NCBI RefSeq assembly: GCF_000720115.1
Contig: NZ_JOIR01000032.1
Coordinates: 13,384 to 77,383 of the forward strand
DNA length: 64,000 nt
Source: Streptomyces sp. NRRL F-2580
Lineage (GTDB): Bacteria; Actinomycetota; Actinomycetes; Streptomycetales; Streptomycetaceae
Reading direction: 5' to 3'
The first letter of the stretch is position 1. Each line of letters begins with the position of its first letter. The notes beneath the pieces are model-generated. The model saw only the letters and a list, made by a program, of their open reading frames with translations. It ran no database searches and had not been told where the DNA came from. A program made the position numbers and the translations under genes. Positions 41,681 through 49,914 of this stretch are shown here, piece after piece.

Positions 41681-41882
41681 GCGTCGAGGCCATCACGCGC
41701 TGCGGTGCAGGTCAAAGAGGTCCCGGGGTGAGGCGGGGGCACGGAGCGGCGCATGGGCCGTGCGCTCCCTGGTGTGGGGGCGGGCCGTACGGGTGATCTT
41801 GCTGCGGCGGTGTCGGGTGCGCGGGCCGGAGCAGAGGGTGTGACGGCGCAGCGGGACGACCCTTCTGCACGGCCGGGCGACC

Positions 41883-41910
41883 GCCGGTCCGACGCGGACG
41901 TCGGACCGGC
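41883..41910. promoter_or_regulatory. 12-bp-arm hairpin between the I9 and S8 genes
   Basis: GCCGGTCCGACG, CGGA loop, CGTCGGACCGGC. It lies 138 bp upstream of the protease start in the 367-bp divergent region (41681-42047), which otherwise shows no gene. It could be an operator or a leader hairpin. Confidence 0.4.
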
Positions 41911-42047
41911 AACCAGGTGAGGGGGTGGTTCGACCCGCTGGGAGGTGGCACCGATGGAGCTGAGGGCCGCCCCCGCAGGAGCACCTGGCGCCGTGAGGGC
42001 GGCTCACCCATGTCTGTCTTCCGAGACCCCCTCAGAAAGTTCCTTCC

Positions 42048-43241
42048 ATGCGCCTGCTCGCCCGCCTGGCCACCACCGCGCTCCTCGCCGTCACCCCGGT
42101 AGCGGCCGGTACCGCCTCCGCCGCGGCCCCGGAGCCGGAACCGGCCCCGCTGGTCAAGGCCGCCAACCCGGTGCCCGGCAAGTACATCGTGACCCTGGAG
42201 AAGGGGCAGGACGCGGCGAAGGTCGCGAAGAAGCTGGGCCTGAAGCCGTCGTTCGTCTACACCTCGGCGATGACGGGCTTCGCGGTGCCGCTGACCCCGC
42301 TGGAGCTGACGCTCGTCCGCAACGCCCCGGGCGTGAAGTCGGTCGAGGAGGACGCGTCGGTCCAGTCCGTGCCGATGCCGGCCTCCGCGGCGGGGACGCG
42401 GTCACCGTCGAACTCGTGGGGCCGGGACCGCATCGACCAGAAGGAGCTGCCGCTGGACAACAACTTCACCGTTGAGGGCAACGGCGCCGGGGTGACCGCG
42501 TACATCCTCGACACCGGCATCGACTACGGCCACACGGAGTTCGGCGGGCCCGACGCCACCCGTGCCACCTTCGGTTTCGATGCCATCGGTGACGGCCGCA
42601 ACGGGCAGGACTGCCAGGGCCACGGCACGCACGTCGCCGGCACGGTCGCCGGCAAGACGTACGGGATCGCGAGCAAGGCGAACCTGGTCAGCGTCCGCGT
42701 CCTCGGCTGCGACGGCAAGGGCACCTGGTCGGGGATCATCGCGGGCATGGACTGGGTGGCGAAGAACGCCAAGCAGCCCGCCGTCCTGAATGCCTCCCTG
42801 GGCGGGGACCGGTCGGAGGCGGTCAACGCGGCCGCCGACGCGGTCACCGACGCGGGCGTGCTGCCGGTCGTCGCGGCGGGCAACTCCGCGGTCGACGCCT
42901 GCGGCGTCTCGCCGGCATCCGCGGGCCTCGTACTGACGGTCGCCGCGTCCAACCAGTACGACGAGGAAACCTCCTTCTCCAACTACGGCAGGTGCGTCAC
43001 CGCCTACGCCCCCGGCGAGGCGATCGTCTCCGCGAAGCTCGGTGGCGGCAGCGTCGCGCTGGACGGTACGTCGATGGCCGCGCCGCACGTTGCCGGTGTC
43101 GCCGTCCTCTACAAGCAGGCGCACCCGAGCGCGGCGCCCGAAGAGATCGCGCAGTTCATCGAGCAGGAATCCACCAAGGACGGGCTGAGCGAGCTCAGCC
43201 CCGCCAGTCCGAACAAGCTGCTCTTCACCGCGGGCCTCTGA
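42048..43241 (+). CDS. secreted S8 (subtilisin/proteinase K-like) serine protease
   Basis: A 397-residue pre-pro-protease. Signal peptide (about 1-26), I9 propeptide about 43-105 ('GKYIVTLEKGQDAAKVAKKL'), catalytic domain from about 125. Triad: Asp in 'VTAYILDTGIDYGHTEFGG', His in 'CQGHGTHVAGTVAG', Ser in 'DGTSMAAPHVAG'; the oxyanion Asn is in 'VAAGNSAVDACGVSPAS'. Paired cysteines suggest disulfides as in proteinase K. It is full-length with no extra C-terminal domain. Confidence 0.95.
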   Translation: MRLLARLATTALLAVTPVAAGTASAAAPEPEPAPLVKAANPVPGKYIVTLEKGQDAAKVAKKLGLKPSFVYTSAMTGFAVPLTPLELTLVRNAPGVKSVEEDASVQSVPMPASAAGTRSPSNSWGRDRIDQKELPLDNNFTVEGNGAGVTAYILDTGIDYGHTEFGGPDATRATFGFDAIGDGRNGQDCQGHGTHVAGTVAGKTYGIASKANLVSVRVLGCDGKGTWSGIIAGMDWVAKNAKQPAVLNASLGGDRSEAVNAAADAVTDAGVLPVVAAGNSAVDACGVSPASAGLVLTVAASNQYDEETSFSNYGRCVTAYAPGEAIVSAKLGGGSVALDGTSMAAPHVAGVAVLYKQAHPSAAPEEIAQFIEQESTKDGLSELSPASPNKLLFTAGL

Positions 43242-43305
43242 CCCGGACCGGGTGACCGGATCTCCCGATAGGCACGCCCACTAGGCTGCGCTGAGGGGGG
43301 GGATC

Positions 43306-44709
43306 ATGGACAACCACACATCCCAGGGCGCGCGGTGGCTGCCGCGCGCCCTGTTCGTTGCCGGGGTGGCGGTCGCCGCCGTGACCGCGCTGTACCTCGT
43401 CCTGCTCGGCCGGATGGCCTTCGTCGACTGGACGCGGGGCAGGAGCCGACTGCTTCTGCTCACCCCCGCCCTGGGGCTCCTCGCGTACGTGCTGCTCGCG
43501 TGCGGACGCCGTGCCGCCAGGGGCGCGCTGGTCCGGTGCCTCGCCGCGACCGTCGCGCTGGCCGCGCTGTGGCCCGCGTGGCAGGCGTACGAGGGGATGC
43601 GCGGACCGCAGGCGTACGTGTGGACCTGGTGGCAGCGGGAGAAGCCGGAGTCGGGCCGGCCGATCGGCGCCTGGCTGCGCCCGTCGTCGGGGCTCGTACG
43701 GGTCCGCGCGGACGGCCTGCGCCTCTACGACGGCGGGGGTCGCTCGGCCGGAGGGCTGGGCGCGGGCGGGGACGTCACCTTCTGCGCCGTGAGCCGGACC
43801 ATCCCCAACGGCATCGGGCTCGTCGCCGCCACGCGCACCCCCGACGGTTGCGGAGGGCAGGTGCTGGCCGTGGACCTGAAGGACAGCGGGAAGCTGTGGG
43901 CCAAGGACCTCCCGGTGGCGCCGGGCCGGGACGCGGCCGAGGTGCCCGTGGCCGCGGTCGGCGATACGGCCGTCGTCGTGACGGAGGGCGCCCTCCTCGG
44001 CCTGGACCTGCGCACGGGCGACGAACGCTGGCGGGCGCCGGTACCGGCCGGCTGCCGGGTCCGCGCGCTCGACGGGGCCGCGGACCGGGTGCTGTACGTG
44101 GAGGACTGCCCCGGCGGCGGCTCGGCCCGGCTGATCGGGCTGGACGCGCGCACCGGCGCCCCGGCCTGGCAGAGCCCGCTGCGCACCGCAGGCCCGTCGG
44201 CGGAGGTACGGATGCTGTCGGCGCAGCCGATCGTCCTGCGCGCCGGCGGCTCGGTGCTGATGTTCGACGACGCCGGGCGCGAGCGGGGCGCGGTGCCGGT
44301 GGCAGGCCCGAAGGAAGACCTGACCGAGGGGCCCGCACCGGTGGTGAGCGGCGACCTGCTGATCACCCCGGTGAAGGGCAAGGTCCCGGGGGTCTCCGCG
44401 TACTCGGTGCTGGACGGCAAGCGCGTGTGGCACGCCGCGCTCGACGGCGCGACGGTCCTCGGGCTCGTGCAGGGCCGCGACCCGGGTGGGGTCGACGTGG
44501 TGACGTCGACCGCCGCGCGGACGCACCTGTGGCACCTGGACGGGACCACGGGCAGGCGGAAGGCCGAGCCCACGATCCTCCGCGAGGTCCCGCTGGGCAG
44601 ACGGTTCGAGATCTACCCGCAGGGCCCCGAGGGCTACACGTTCGTGAACCTGGACCCGGCCGGCGAACTGCCGTCGTACGTGGTGCTGGCGCGGGTCAGA
44701 GGCTGGTGA
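43306..44709 (+). CDS. membrane protein with PQQ-like beta-propeller domain
   Basis: A 467-residue protein. Three membrane helices in the first 100 residues ('ALFVAGVAVAAVTALYLVLL', 'LLLLTPALGLLAYVLLAC', 'CLAATVALAALWPAWQAY') are followed by an outward domain with repeats of the type 'VLAVDLKDSGKLWAKDLPV', 'LLGLDLRTGDERWRAPV' and 'LIGLDARTGAPAWQSPL'. These are PQQ/YVTN-like propeller blades. Enzymatic activity is doubtful; a scaffold or sensor role is more likely. It is convergent with the DUF397 gene, overlapping its end by 14 bp. Confidence 0.8.
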   Translation: MDNHTSQGARWLPRALFVAGVAVAAVTALYLVLLGRMAFVDWTRGRSRLLLLTPALGLLAYVLLACGRRAARGALVRCLAATVALAALWPAWQAYEGMRGPQAYVWTWWQREKPESGRPIGAWLRPSSGLVRVRADGLRLYDGGGRSAGGLGAGGDVTFCAVSRTIPNGIGLVAATRTPDGCGGQVLAVDLKDSGKLWAKDLPVAPGRDAAEVPVAAVGDTAVVVTEGALLGLDLRTGDERWRAPVPAGCRVRALDGAADRVLYVEDCPGGGSARLIGLDARTGAPAWQSPLRTAGPSAEVRMLSAQPIVLRAGGSVLMFDDAGRERGAVPVAGPKEDLTEGPAPVVSGDLLITPVKGKVPGVSAYSVLDGKRVWHAALDGATVLGLVQGRDPGGVDVVTSTAARTHLWHLDGTTGRRKAEPTILREVPLGRRFEIYPQGPEGYTFVNLDPAGELPSYVVLARVRGW

Positions 44710-44950
44710 CGAACGCCGTCCAGGCGGTGTCCCGGAAGGTGAGGTGAGGTCCGTCCGGAACCTTGGAGTCCCGGACGGGAACGACGCTGGGGTGGCCGTC
44801 GGCAACTTCCAGGCAGTTGCCGCCGCTGCCATCGCTGTGGGTGGACTTCCGCCAGGTGGCCATCTCCACGCAGCTGCCACCACTGCCGTCGCTGTAGCTC
44901 GACTTGTGCCAGACGGCCGCCGACAAATCGTAGTCAGGCTCCTGCTTCAC
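44696..44950 (-). CDS. DUF397 protein with two motif copies
   Basis: An 84-residue protein containing the DUF397 motif twice: 'WHKSSYSDGSGGSCVEMA' and 'WRKSTHSDGSGGNCLEVADG', then 'VPVRDSKVPDGPHLTFRDTAWTAF'. It overlaps the XRE gene upstream by 17 bp. XRE (Scr1-type) and DUF397 pairs are abundant in Streptomyces (the BldB/WhiJ-like families) and act in developmental or toxin-like regulation. Confidence 0.92.
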   Translation of the reverse strand: MKQEPDYDLSAAVWHKSSYSDGSGGSCVEMATWRKSTHSDGSGGNCLEVADGHPSVVPVRDSKVPDGPHLTFRDTAWTAFVTSL

Positions 44951-45770
44951 GTTCGTACCCCTCCACTACGGACTCGATCAAGGCCAGCGATTGCGCGGGA
45001 GGCAGCGCACTGGCCGTGAGGAGATCGTAGGTCAGGAAATGTCGAGAGACCGTGGCGGGATCGTCGAACAGCTGGCCCGTGCCGTTGCCTTGAACGTAGG
45101 CGAGGGTAGGGGCATCCTCGAACGAAAGCAGCTGAAGGGAACCGCCCATCGCTGCGTGGGCTCCCGCACGAAACGGGATCACCTGGACGATGATCCGGTG
45201 CTCCCCAATCAGTTTCGCGATGTGCTTCAGCGCCTCTGTCATCACGGCTGGCCCCCCCACCTCGCAGCGCAGCACAGCCTCGCCGAAGACGCACCACAAC
45301 AATGGGGTTGTTGGGTCATCAAGCAGCGTGGCCCTGGCCAGGCGGTTCGTGACCAGTTCATCGATCACCGACTCTGGCGCCGTGGGCTGATAGGCGCGAA
45401 AGACGGCGCGAGCGTAAGCCTCGGTCTGCAGCAGCCCAGGAATGGTCTGCGGCGCGTACTCGCGGATGGCCGTCGCCAGAGCCTCCGCTTCGGCCGCCGC
45501 CGCGAAGTGGTCCGGGTACTTGGACTTGGCCGCCGCCCCGCAGTTGCGGACGAAGAAGCCGTTCGTGTCGAGGATGTCGTCTATCTGGCGCGCGAACTCG
45601 ATGTGCATGCGGCGCGTGCCGGCTTCGAGCTGGCCGATGAACGAGCCGCTGACGAAGAGCGGTTCGCCCAACTCGGCCTGGCTGAGCCCGGCTCGCTCGC
45701 GCGCCACGCGGAGCTCGGCGCCGAGCAGGGCGCGGGGTGAGGAGGAGGGGTCGAGGTTCTTACCTGCCAT
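44934..45770 (-). CDS. Scr1/WhiJ-type XRE-family regulator
   Basis: A 278-residue regulator. Helix-turn-helix at 14-70 ('LGAELRVARERAGLSQAELG', 'SGSFIGQLEAGTRRMHIEFA') followed by the DUF5753 domain ('YAPQTIPGLLQTEAYARAVF', 'VQVIPFRAGAHAAMGGSLQL', 'ALIESVVEGYE'). Together with the downstream DUF397 gene it forms the standard two-gene unit. ATG 45770 is chosen since MAGKNL starts just before the HTH; the open frame upstream is non-coding. Confidence 0.92.
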   Translation of the reverse strand: MAGKNLDPSSSPRALLGAELRVARERAGLSQAELGEPLFVSGSFIGQLEAGTRRMHIEFARQIDDILDTNGFFVRNCGAAAKSKYPDHFAAAAEAEALATAIREYAPQTIPGLLQTEAYARAVFRAYQPTAPESVIDELVTNRLARATLLDDPTTPLLWCVFGEAVLRCEVGGPAVMTEALKHIAKLIGEHRIIVQVIPFRAGAHAAMGGSLQLLSFEDAPTLAYVQGNGTGQLFDDPATVSRHFLTYDLLTASALPPAQSLALIESVVEGYEREAGA

Positions 45771-45884
45771 GGCAACTCCCGGGCCAACAGGTGGGGTTGT
45801 TCTCGGTGCTTCCTTGAAGGCTAGCGAGCCCGTCGCCACTCTGTGTATCGAAGACGAACACTCAGAGTAGAAAGGTGACATGTC

Positions 45885-46106
45885 ATGGTGCTCACTCCAC
45901 AGGAGCGCATGCAGGCGGCCGAGGAGGCGGTGCGGCAGCTCAAGGAGTCCCTGGCCGGGGTGGGGGTGCTGTTCCCGTCGCTCGACGTGGAGCGGGTCTC
46001 GGCGGCGGGCTCGTACGGGCTGCCGCTCGTGGATCTCGGCCGCTGCAACCTGGACACCGCCCTCCGGCTGGCAGCCGTACTGCACGAGCGGGCGGCGGGC
46101 GAGTGA
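45885..46106 (+). CDS. small conserved hypothetical protein
   Basis: A 73-residue protein: MVLTPQERMQAAEEAVRQLK, then 'GVGVLFPSLDVERVSAAGSY' and 'VDLGRCNLDTALRLAAVLHE'. No family known to me. Its TGA overlaps the GTG of the next gene (GTGA), so the two are a translationally coupled pair. It is divergent from the XRE/DUF397 pair across 114 bp. Confidence 0.7.
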   Translation: MVLTPQERMQAAEEAVRQLKESLAGVGVLFPSLDVERVSAAGSYGLPLVDLGRCNLDTALRLAAVLHERAAGE

Positions 46107-46762
46107 GCGAGGCGGTCGATGCCGCCCAGTTCGCCTTCGAACTGGGCTGGAGGCTGCGCGGCTTGGAGGCCGTGGTCGTCCGGGGCGGGTGGAAGCGTGG
46201 GGGTATGGGACTTTCCGTCCGCGTGCAGTACGACGAGGGCAGCGGGCTGTGGACCGCGGTCGGCGATGACGGGGACCGGCGGGAGAAGCGGTCGGCCGGG
46301 ACGGAGGACGAGGCGACGGCGCTGGTGCACGAGGCCTTCGGGCTGACGGCGAGGCGGCCGCTGCCGCCTGCGCCGCCGGGTCGGCAGCGCTTCACGTTGA
46401 TCCACTGCCCGCTCGGGGAGCATCCGGAGTTCGACGATCCGCGCTACGAGGGGCTCAAGGCGAGGCCGCCGGAGGGGTGTGCCGTCGAGGACGTCGGCGG
46501 GTACTTCGGGCTGCGCTGCGAGCGGCCGGGCGCACGGCTGCTGGATGCCGTGGCCGAGACCTGCCGGGAGATCCGGGCGGAGCACGGGCTGCTCATGTCC
46601 GACCTCGGCATCGAGAAGCTGTGGGAATGGTCGCAGGACGGTACGGACGGCTGGGGCGCCGAGATCGTGGGCCAGTTGCTGCTGATGGCCGCCGAGCGCG
46701 GCCCGAAGCTCGGCTACGGCACCGATGACCTGGTGCGGTTCCTGCGTGCCGCCGCCGGCTGA
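46103..46762 (+). CDS. hypothetical protein, partner of the 73-aa gene
   Basis: A 219-residue soluble protein, start GTG 46103 (VSEAVDAAQFAFELGWRLRG). Middle 'RQRFTLIHCPLGEHPEFDDP', C-terminal 'LGIEKLWEWSQDGTDGWGAE'. Family unknown, no signal or membrane segment. Overlap with the preceding small gene suggests a joint function. Confidence 0.65.
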   Translation: MSEAVDAAQFAFELGWRLRGLEAVVVRGGWKRGGMGLSVRVQYDEGSGLWTAVGDDGDRREKRSAGTEDEATALVHEAFGLTARRPLPPAPPGRQRFTLIHCPLGEHPEFDDPRYEGLKARPPEGCAVEDVGGYFGLRCERPGARLLDAVAETCREIRAEHGLLMSDLGIEKLWEWSQDGTDGWGAEIVGQLLLMAAERGPKLGYGTDDLVRFLRAAAG

Positions 46763-46792
46763 GCCGGTTCGTGAAGCGCGTACGGCCGCCGC

Positions 46793-46996
46793 TCAGCTCT
46801 TGGTGATGAGCTCGCCGTCGTACGCGCCGCCCAGGCAGATCCACTGGCCGGCGGTGGAGTCGTACTCCACCGTTCCGCTTCCGTCCACGCACACCGGCCC
46901 GGTGACGGCCGGTACGGCGGCCTGCGCGACGGGGACCGTGGCGCCGAGCGCGGCCAGTACGAGGGCGGCGGTGAAGCCGAGAAGTCGTGCTCGCAT
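46793..46996 (-). CDS. small secreted protein
   Basis: A 67-residue protein with a Sec signal (MRARLLGFTAALVLAALGAT, cleavage near AQA) and a mature part of about 40 residues with two Cys, 'VTGPVCVDGSGTVEYDSTAG' and 'QWICLGGAYDGELITKS'. A single disulfide is likely. The function is unknown. It lies between two plus-strand genes, facing the opposite way. Confidence 0.72.
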   Translation of the reverse strand: MRARLLGFTAALVLAALGATVPVAQAAVPAVTGPVCVDGSGTVEYDSTAGQWICLGGAYDGELITKS

Positions 46997-47138
46997 GAGA
47001 ACTCCCGTGGGGACGAGGGACGCCAACACCTCAACACCAGCTTCCCCCTTCGCCGCGCCGGGCGCACCCCGACGTGCGGGCACGCGTGCGGTGCGGGCTC
47101 CGGAAGCGCCTCCCGTGGACAAGCGGCAGGCTGGTGTC

Positions 47139-48560
47139 ATGGCGAACACGCGCATCGTGACCGTGGGAGCGCCGGATGACCTCGGCTTGCGGAAGGTTCT
47201 GATCGACGGCAGGTCGGTGGGCAGGGTCTGGTCCGAGGAGCAACTCAAGAGACTCCTCAGCCGTGAGGGTGTGGAGGACGGACACCCCATCCGTTTTCTC
47301 GGCGAGGACGGCACTTACTGGCCGGACCAGGCGTGGGCCCGACGAACCACCTGCTTGTGCGTGGTGTTCGGCCTCCTCGTGACGGCGTGTCTGCTCTTCC
47401 GGATCGGACTGGCGGACAGTGGTGACGCCCTGACCTACGGCGGGCGCATCGCCGGATTCACCATTCTTGTCGTGGCCGTGGTGGAGGTGATCGCCGCCGC
47501 GACCGCCGTCGACTTCTGGGAATTGCGGCGGTGGAGTTACTCGGGGGTGGTCGTTCTGATCGGAGTCGTCATCACCCTCCTCTGTAGTATCTCTGTCGTT
47601 CTGCTGCAGGTCGGCGAGCGTTTCACCGGCTACACCCTGATCGCGATAGGCCTCCTCGTCTGGTCTTCGGTGGCCCTGGTCGAACTGGGTAAATGTCGGG
47701 CGTGGAAGGGCCTCAGTATTCCCAGGAAGATAGCGATCGGGGTGATCATCTCCACCCTTCTCGCTGTCGCGAACCTGGCGTATTCGCAGATCTACGTTCC
47801 CTATGTGACGACCCCGCTGATACAGAGTGGGGCCGAGTTCAGGGAGTCGAACCAGGAGAAGGCCGGGGCGCCGATGTTCGTGACGGCCCATCTGTACGTG
47901 AAGAACGCCGGACAGGTCCCCGTCTACGTCCTCGGCAGCAGCTACTGGATCCATGGCGGACCTGCGAGCGGTCCCCCCGAGGTGAAGACCGGCGACTACA
48001 AATTGATCTACGACGGCGAGTTCGTCACCCCGGTGGGTCGCGTGTTGAATCCGGGGGAAGAAGTCGCACAGGACGTGGTCGTCGAGATCACGGATCCTGA
48101 GAAACGCGGTTATGAGGCGATCAGGGCCCAGACCGAGGTGTACGTGATCAGGAAAGACAGAATGACCATGGCCGGTGATTTCAAGCGCGCCAACCTGGAG
48201 AGGGGGAAGTGGCGTTTCGGAGTGATGTGCGAGGACGGGGATCCGGGCGGTGCGAAATCGAGATACTGGACCAATATTTCGAACAGCAGCGAAATGTTGA
48301 ACGTGACCCGAGGTCGGCAGCGCATCACCGTGTGGAGGGTCGACAGCGGCAACTGGCCGCGTGTCGATGTGCATGTGTCACCCCCGAGTGAACGGATATC
48401 CTTCGTTCCCAACCTGCCCTTGGAGAACCAAGAGGCCAGTGAGCGGTACGGCCTCTCGCAGGTGCGCGGCGCCACGGCGCAGACGCCCTACCGGGAGCTC
48501 CTGGAGAAGGCACGTGCCACCGAGAAGGACGAGAGCTCGCCCACGCCCACGCCCAAGTGA
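47139..48560 (+). CDS. hypothetical multi-pass membrane protein
   Basis: A 473-residue protein. A cytoplasmic head (about 1-65) with 'GLRKVLIDGRSVGRVWSEEQ' is followed by four to five membrane helices between 70 and 220 ('TTCLCVVFGLLVTACLLF', 'IAGFTILVVAVVEVIAAATA', 'YSGVVVLIGVVITLLCSISV', 'TGYTLIAIGLLVWSSVALVE', 'IAIGVIISTLLAVANLAY') and a large external domain. Codon use is less GC-biased than its neighbours (many A/T third positions), suggesting recent acquisition. No family recognised. Confidence 0.75.
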   Translation: MANTRIVTVGAPDDLGLRKVLIDGRSVGRVWSEEQLKRLLSREGVEDGHPIRFLGEDGTYWPDQAWARRTTCLCVVFGLLVTACLLFRIGLADSGDALTYGGRIAGFTILVVAVVEVIAAATAVDFWELRRWSYSGVVVLIGVVITLLCSISVVLLQVGERFTGYTLIAIGLLVWSSVALVELGKCRAWKGLSIPRKIAIGVIISTLLAVANLAYSQIYVPYVTTPLIQSGAEFRESNQEKAGAPMFVTAHLYVKNAGQVPVYVLGSSYWIHGGPASGPPEVKTGDYKLIYDGEFVTPVGRVLNPGEEVAQDVVVEITDPEKRGYEAIRAQTEVYVIRKDRMTMAGDFKRANLERGKWRFGVMCEDGDPGGAKSRYWTNISNSSEMLNVTRGRQRITVWRVDSGNWPRVDVHVSPPSERISFVPNLPLENQEASERYGLSQVRGATAQTPYRELLEKARATEKDESSPTPTPK

Positions 48561-48565
48561 CCCGG

Positions 48566-49513
48566 CTACACCGGGGAGTCGGTGCGCAGGCGGGCGTGCA
48601 GGTGCTCGTCGTGCCAGCCGTCCGCGTGCAGGAGGGCGCCGCGCATGGTGCCTTCCAGTGGGAACCCGGCCTTGGTCGCGACGGCGCAGGAGGCCGGGTT
48701 GGCCACGGAGTGGGTGATGCGGACGCGGTGCAGGCCGAGGTCGCGGAAGGTCCAGCGGGTGACGGCCTCCGTGGCCGGCACCATGAGGCCGCTGCCGCGG
48801 CCGGCGGGCAGCAGCCAGTACAGGATCTCGCCGCTGCCGCCGGGGAGGTCGAGGTCGGCGAGCCCGATCAGGCCGAGAGCGGGGCCGCCGGTGGCGGGGG
48901 CGACGGCCCAGATCGCGGCCTTCTCGGTGTCCCAGTTGTCGCGGTAGCGCGCGATCCGCTCCTCGGCGCCCGCCTCGGTGAACCGGCCCGTGCGGTTCCA
49001 GTGCTGGATGTCGGGGTCGAGCCCGGAAGCGATCAGGGCGGGGGCGTCGGACGGCTCCCAGGGGCGCAGCAGCCACCCGCCGGGGAGGTCGAGCAGGGGC
49101 TGGGGCAGGGCCCGCATCCGCCCGGCCGGTACGACCGGGGGGATCCCCTCGGCGGCGCGGAGGCGGGACAGGAGGGCCTTGGCCGCGGGGCTCTCGCGGT
49201 CGAAGGCGTGGCCGCGGTCCAAGTGCTCGGGAACGGCCGGGCCGGTGAGCAGGGCGAGGTTGCAGGAGAAGCAGGGGATGACGTCGTAGAGGTGGTTCAG
49301 CTCCGCGTCGTGGGCGCGCAGCCCCCAGGTGGGGACGAAGCACCGGGCCCGGTGGCCCGGGGGCAGCGCTTCGAGGAGGGCGAGGGTCTCGGTGGCCTCG
49401 GGTCCGGTCCACAGGGCGAGGGGGGTGCCGCCGGATATGGGGCCCCAGGGGTGGACCTGGCGCGGGTCGAGGCGGACGACTTCGAGGGCTGCCGCCCCGG
49501 CGGGTATCTCCAT
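48566..49513 (-). CDS. two-domain GNAT acetyltransferase (RimJ/RimL type)
   Basis: A 315-residue protein. The C-terminal half (about 145-310) is a RimJ/RimL-like GNAT domain: 'LLRPWEPSDAPALIASGLDP', 'GEILYWLLPAGRGSGLMVPA', 'HRVRITHSVANPASCAVATK'. The N-terminal about 125 residues ('EVVRLDPRQVHPWGPISGGT', 'CFVPTWGLRAHDAELNHLYD', 'FSCNLALLTG') are clearly related to the whole protein encoded next to it at 49523. The acceptor could be a protein N-terminus or small molecule. The pairing of fused and free copies suggests a shared module. Confidence 0.82.
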   Translation of the reverse strand: MEIPAGAAALEVVRLDPRQVHPWGPISGGTPLALWTGPEATETLALLEALPPGHRARCFVPTWGLRAHDAELNHLYDVIPCFSCNLALLTGPAVPEHLDRGHAFDRESPAAKALLSRLRAAEGIPPVVPAGRMRALPQPLLDLPGGWLLRPWEPSDAPALIASGLDPDIQHWNRTGRFTEAGAEERIARYRDNWDTEKAAIWAVAPATGGPALGLIGLADLDLPGGSGEILYWLLPAGRGSGLMVPATEAVTRWTFRDLGLHRVRITHSVANPASCAVATKAGFPLEGTMRGALLHADGWHDEHLHARLRTDSPV

Positions 49514-49522
49514 GACGGCAGC

Positions 49523-49897
49523 CTAGGCCTCCTCGCGGAACCGCAGCCTGAGGTACTGGGCGTTGGGCGAGGCGGGGTCGAAGGTCTGGCGGTGCAGCGC
49601 CTCGGGGACCCGGGGTCCCCAGACCCAGACCTGGTCGCAGCCGTAGCAGAACGCGGCTTCGTAGAGGGGCGCTTCGTCCGGGCCCGCGTACGCGCGGATG
49701 CCCCAGCCGGGGGCGAACCCGCACAGGGTGACCTGGGCGGTGGGCATCTTCCCCACCACGGCGAGCATCTCCGCGACGGCGGGACCCTCCCAGAGGCCCA
49801 CGACGGCCCCGGTCATCGGTTCGCCGTGCCGCTCGGGCCCGTTGGCGATGCGTACGACCTCGATCAGCGCGGTGGCGGCGACGTCTTCCCCAGCCAC
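49523..49897 (-). CDS. hypothetical protein, free-standing copy of the neighbour's N-domain
   Basis: About 124 residues: 'ATALIEVVRIANGPERHGEP', 'GKMPTAQVTLCGFAPGWGIR', 'AFCYGCDQVWVWGPRVPEAL', 'SPNAQYLRLRFREEA'. It aligns along its length with the N-terminal part of the acetyltransferase at 48566 (EVVR, GxxxGLW/ALW, P-x-W-G-I/L-R-A, LY, CxxC/N). GTG 49897 is the best start; the open frame further upstream belongs to the MFS gene. Function unknown. Confidence 0.68.
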   Translation of the reverse strand: MAGEDVAATALIEVVRIANGPERHGEPMTGAVVGLWEGPAVAEMLAVVGKMPTAQVTLCGFAPGWGIRAYAGPDEAPLYEAAFCYGCDQVWVWGPRVPEALHRQTFDPASPNAQYLRLRFREEA

Positions 49898-49914
49898 CAG
49901 CCACCAGCCGACTT

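Noticed and set aside
41917..42102. Small plus-strand frame upstream of the S8 protease
   Set aside because: It overlaps the protease start in another frame and has no recognisable features.
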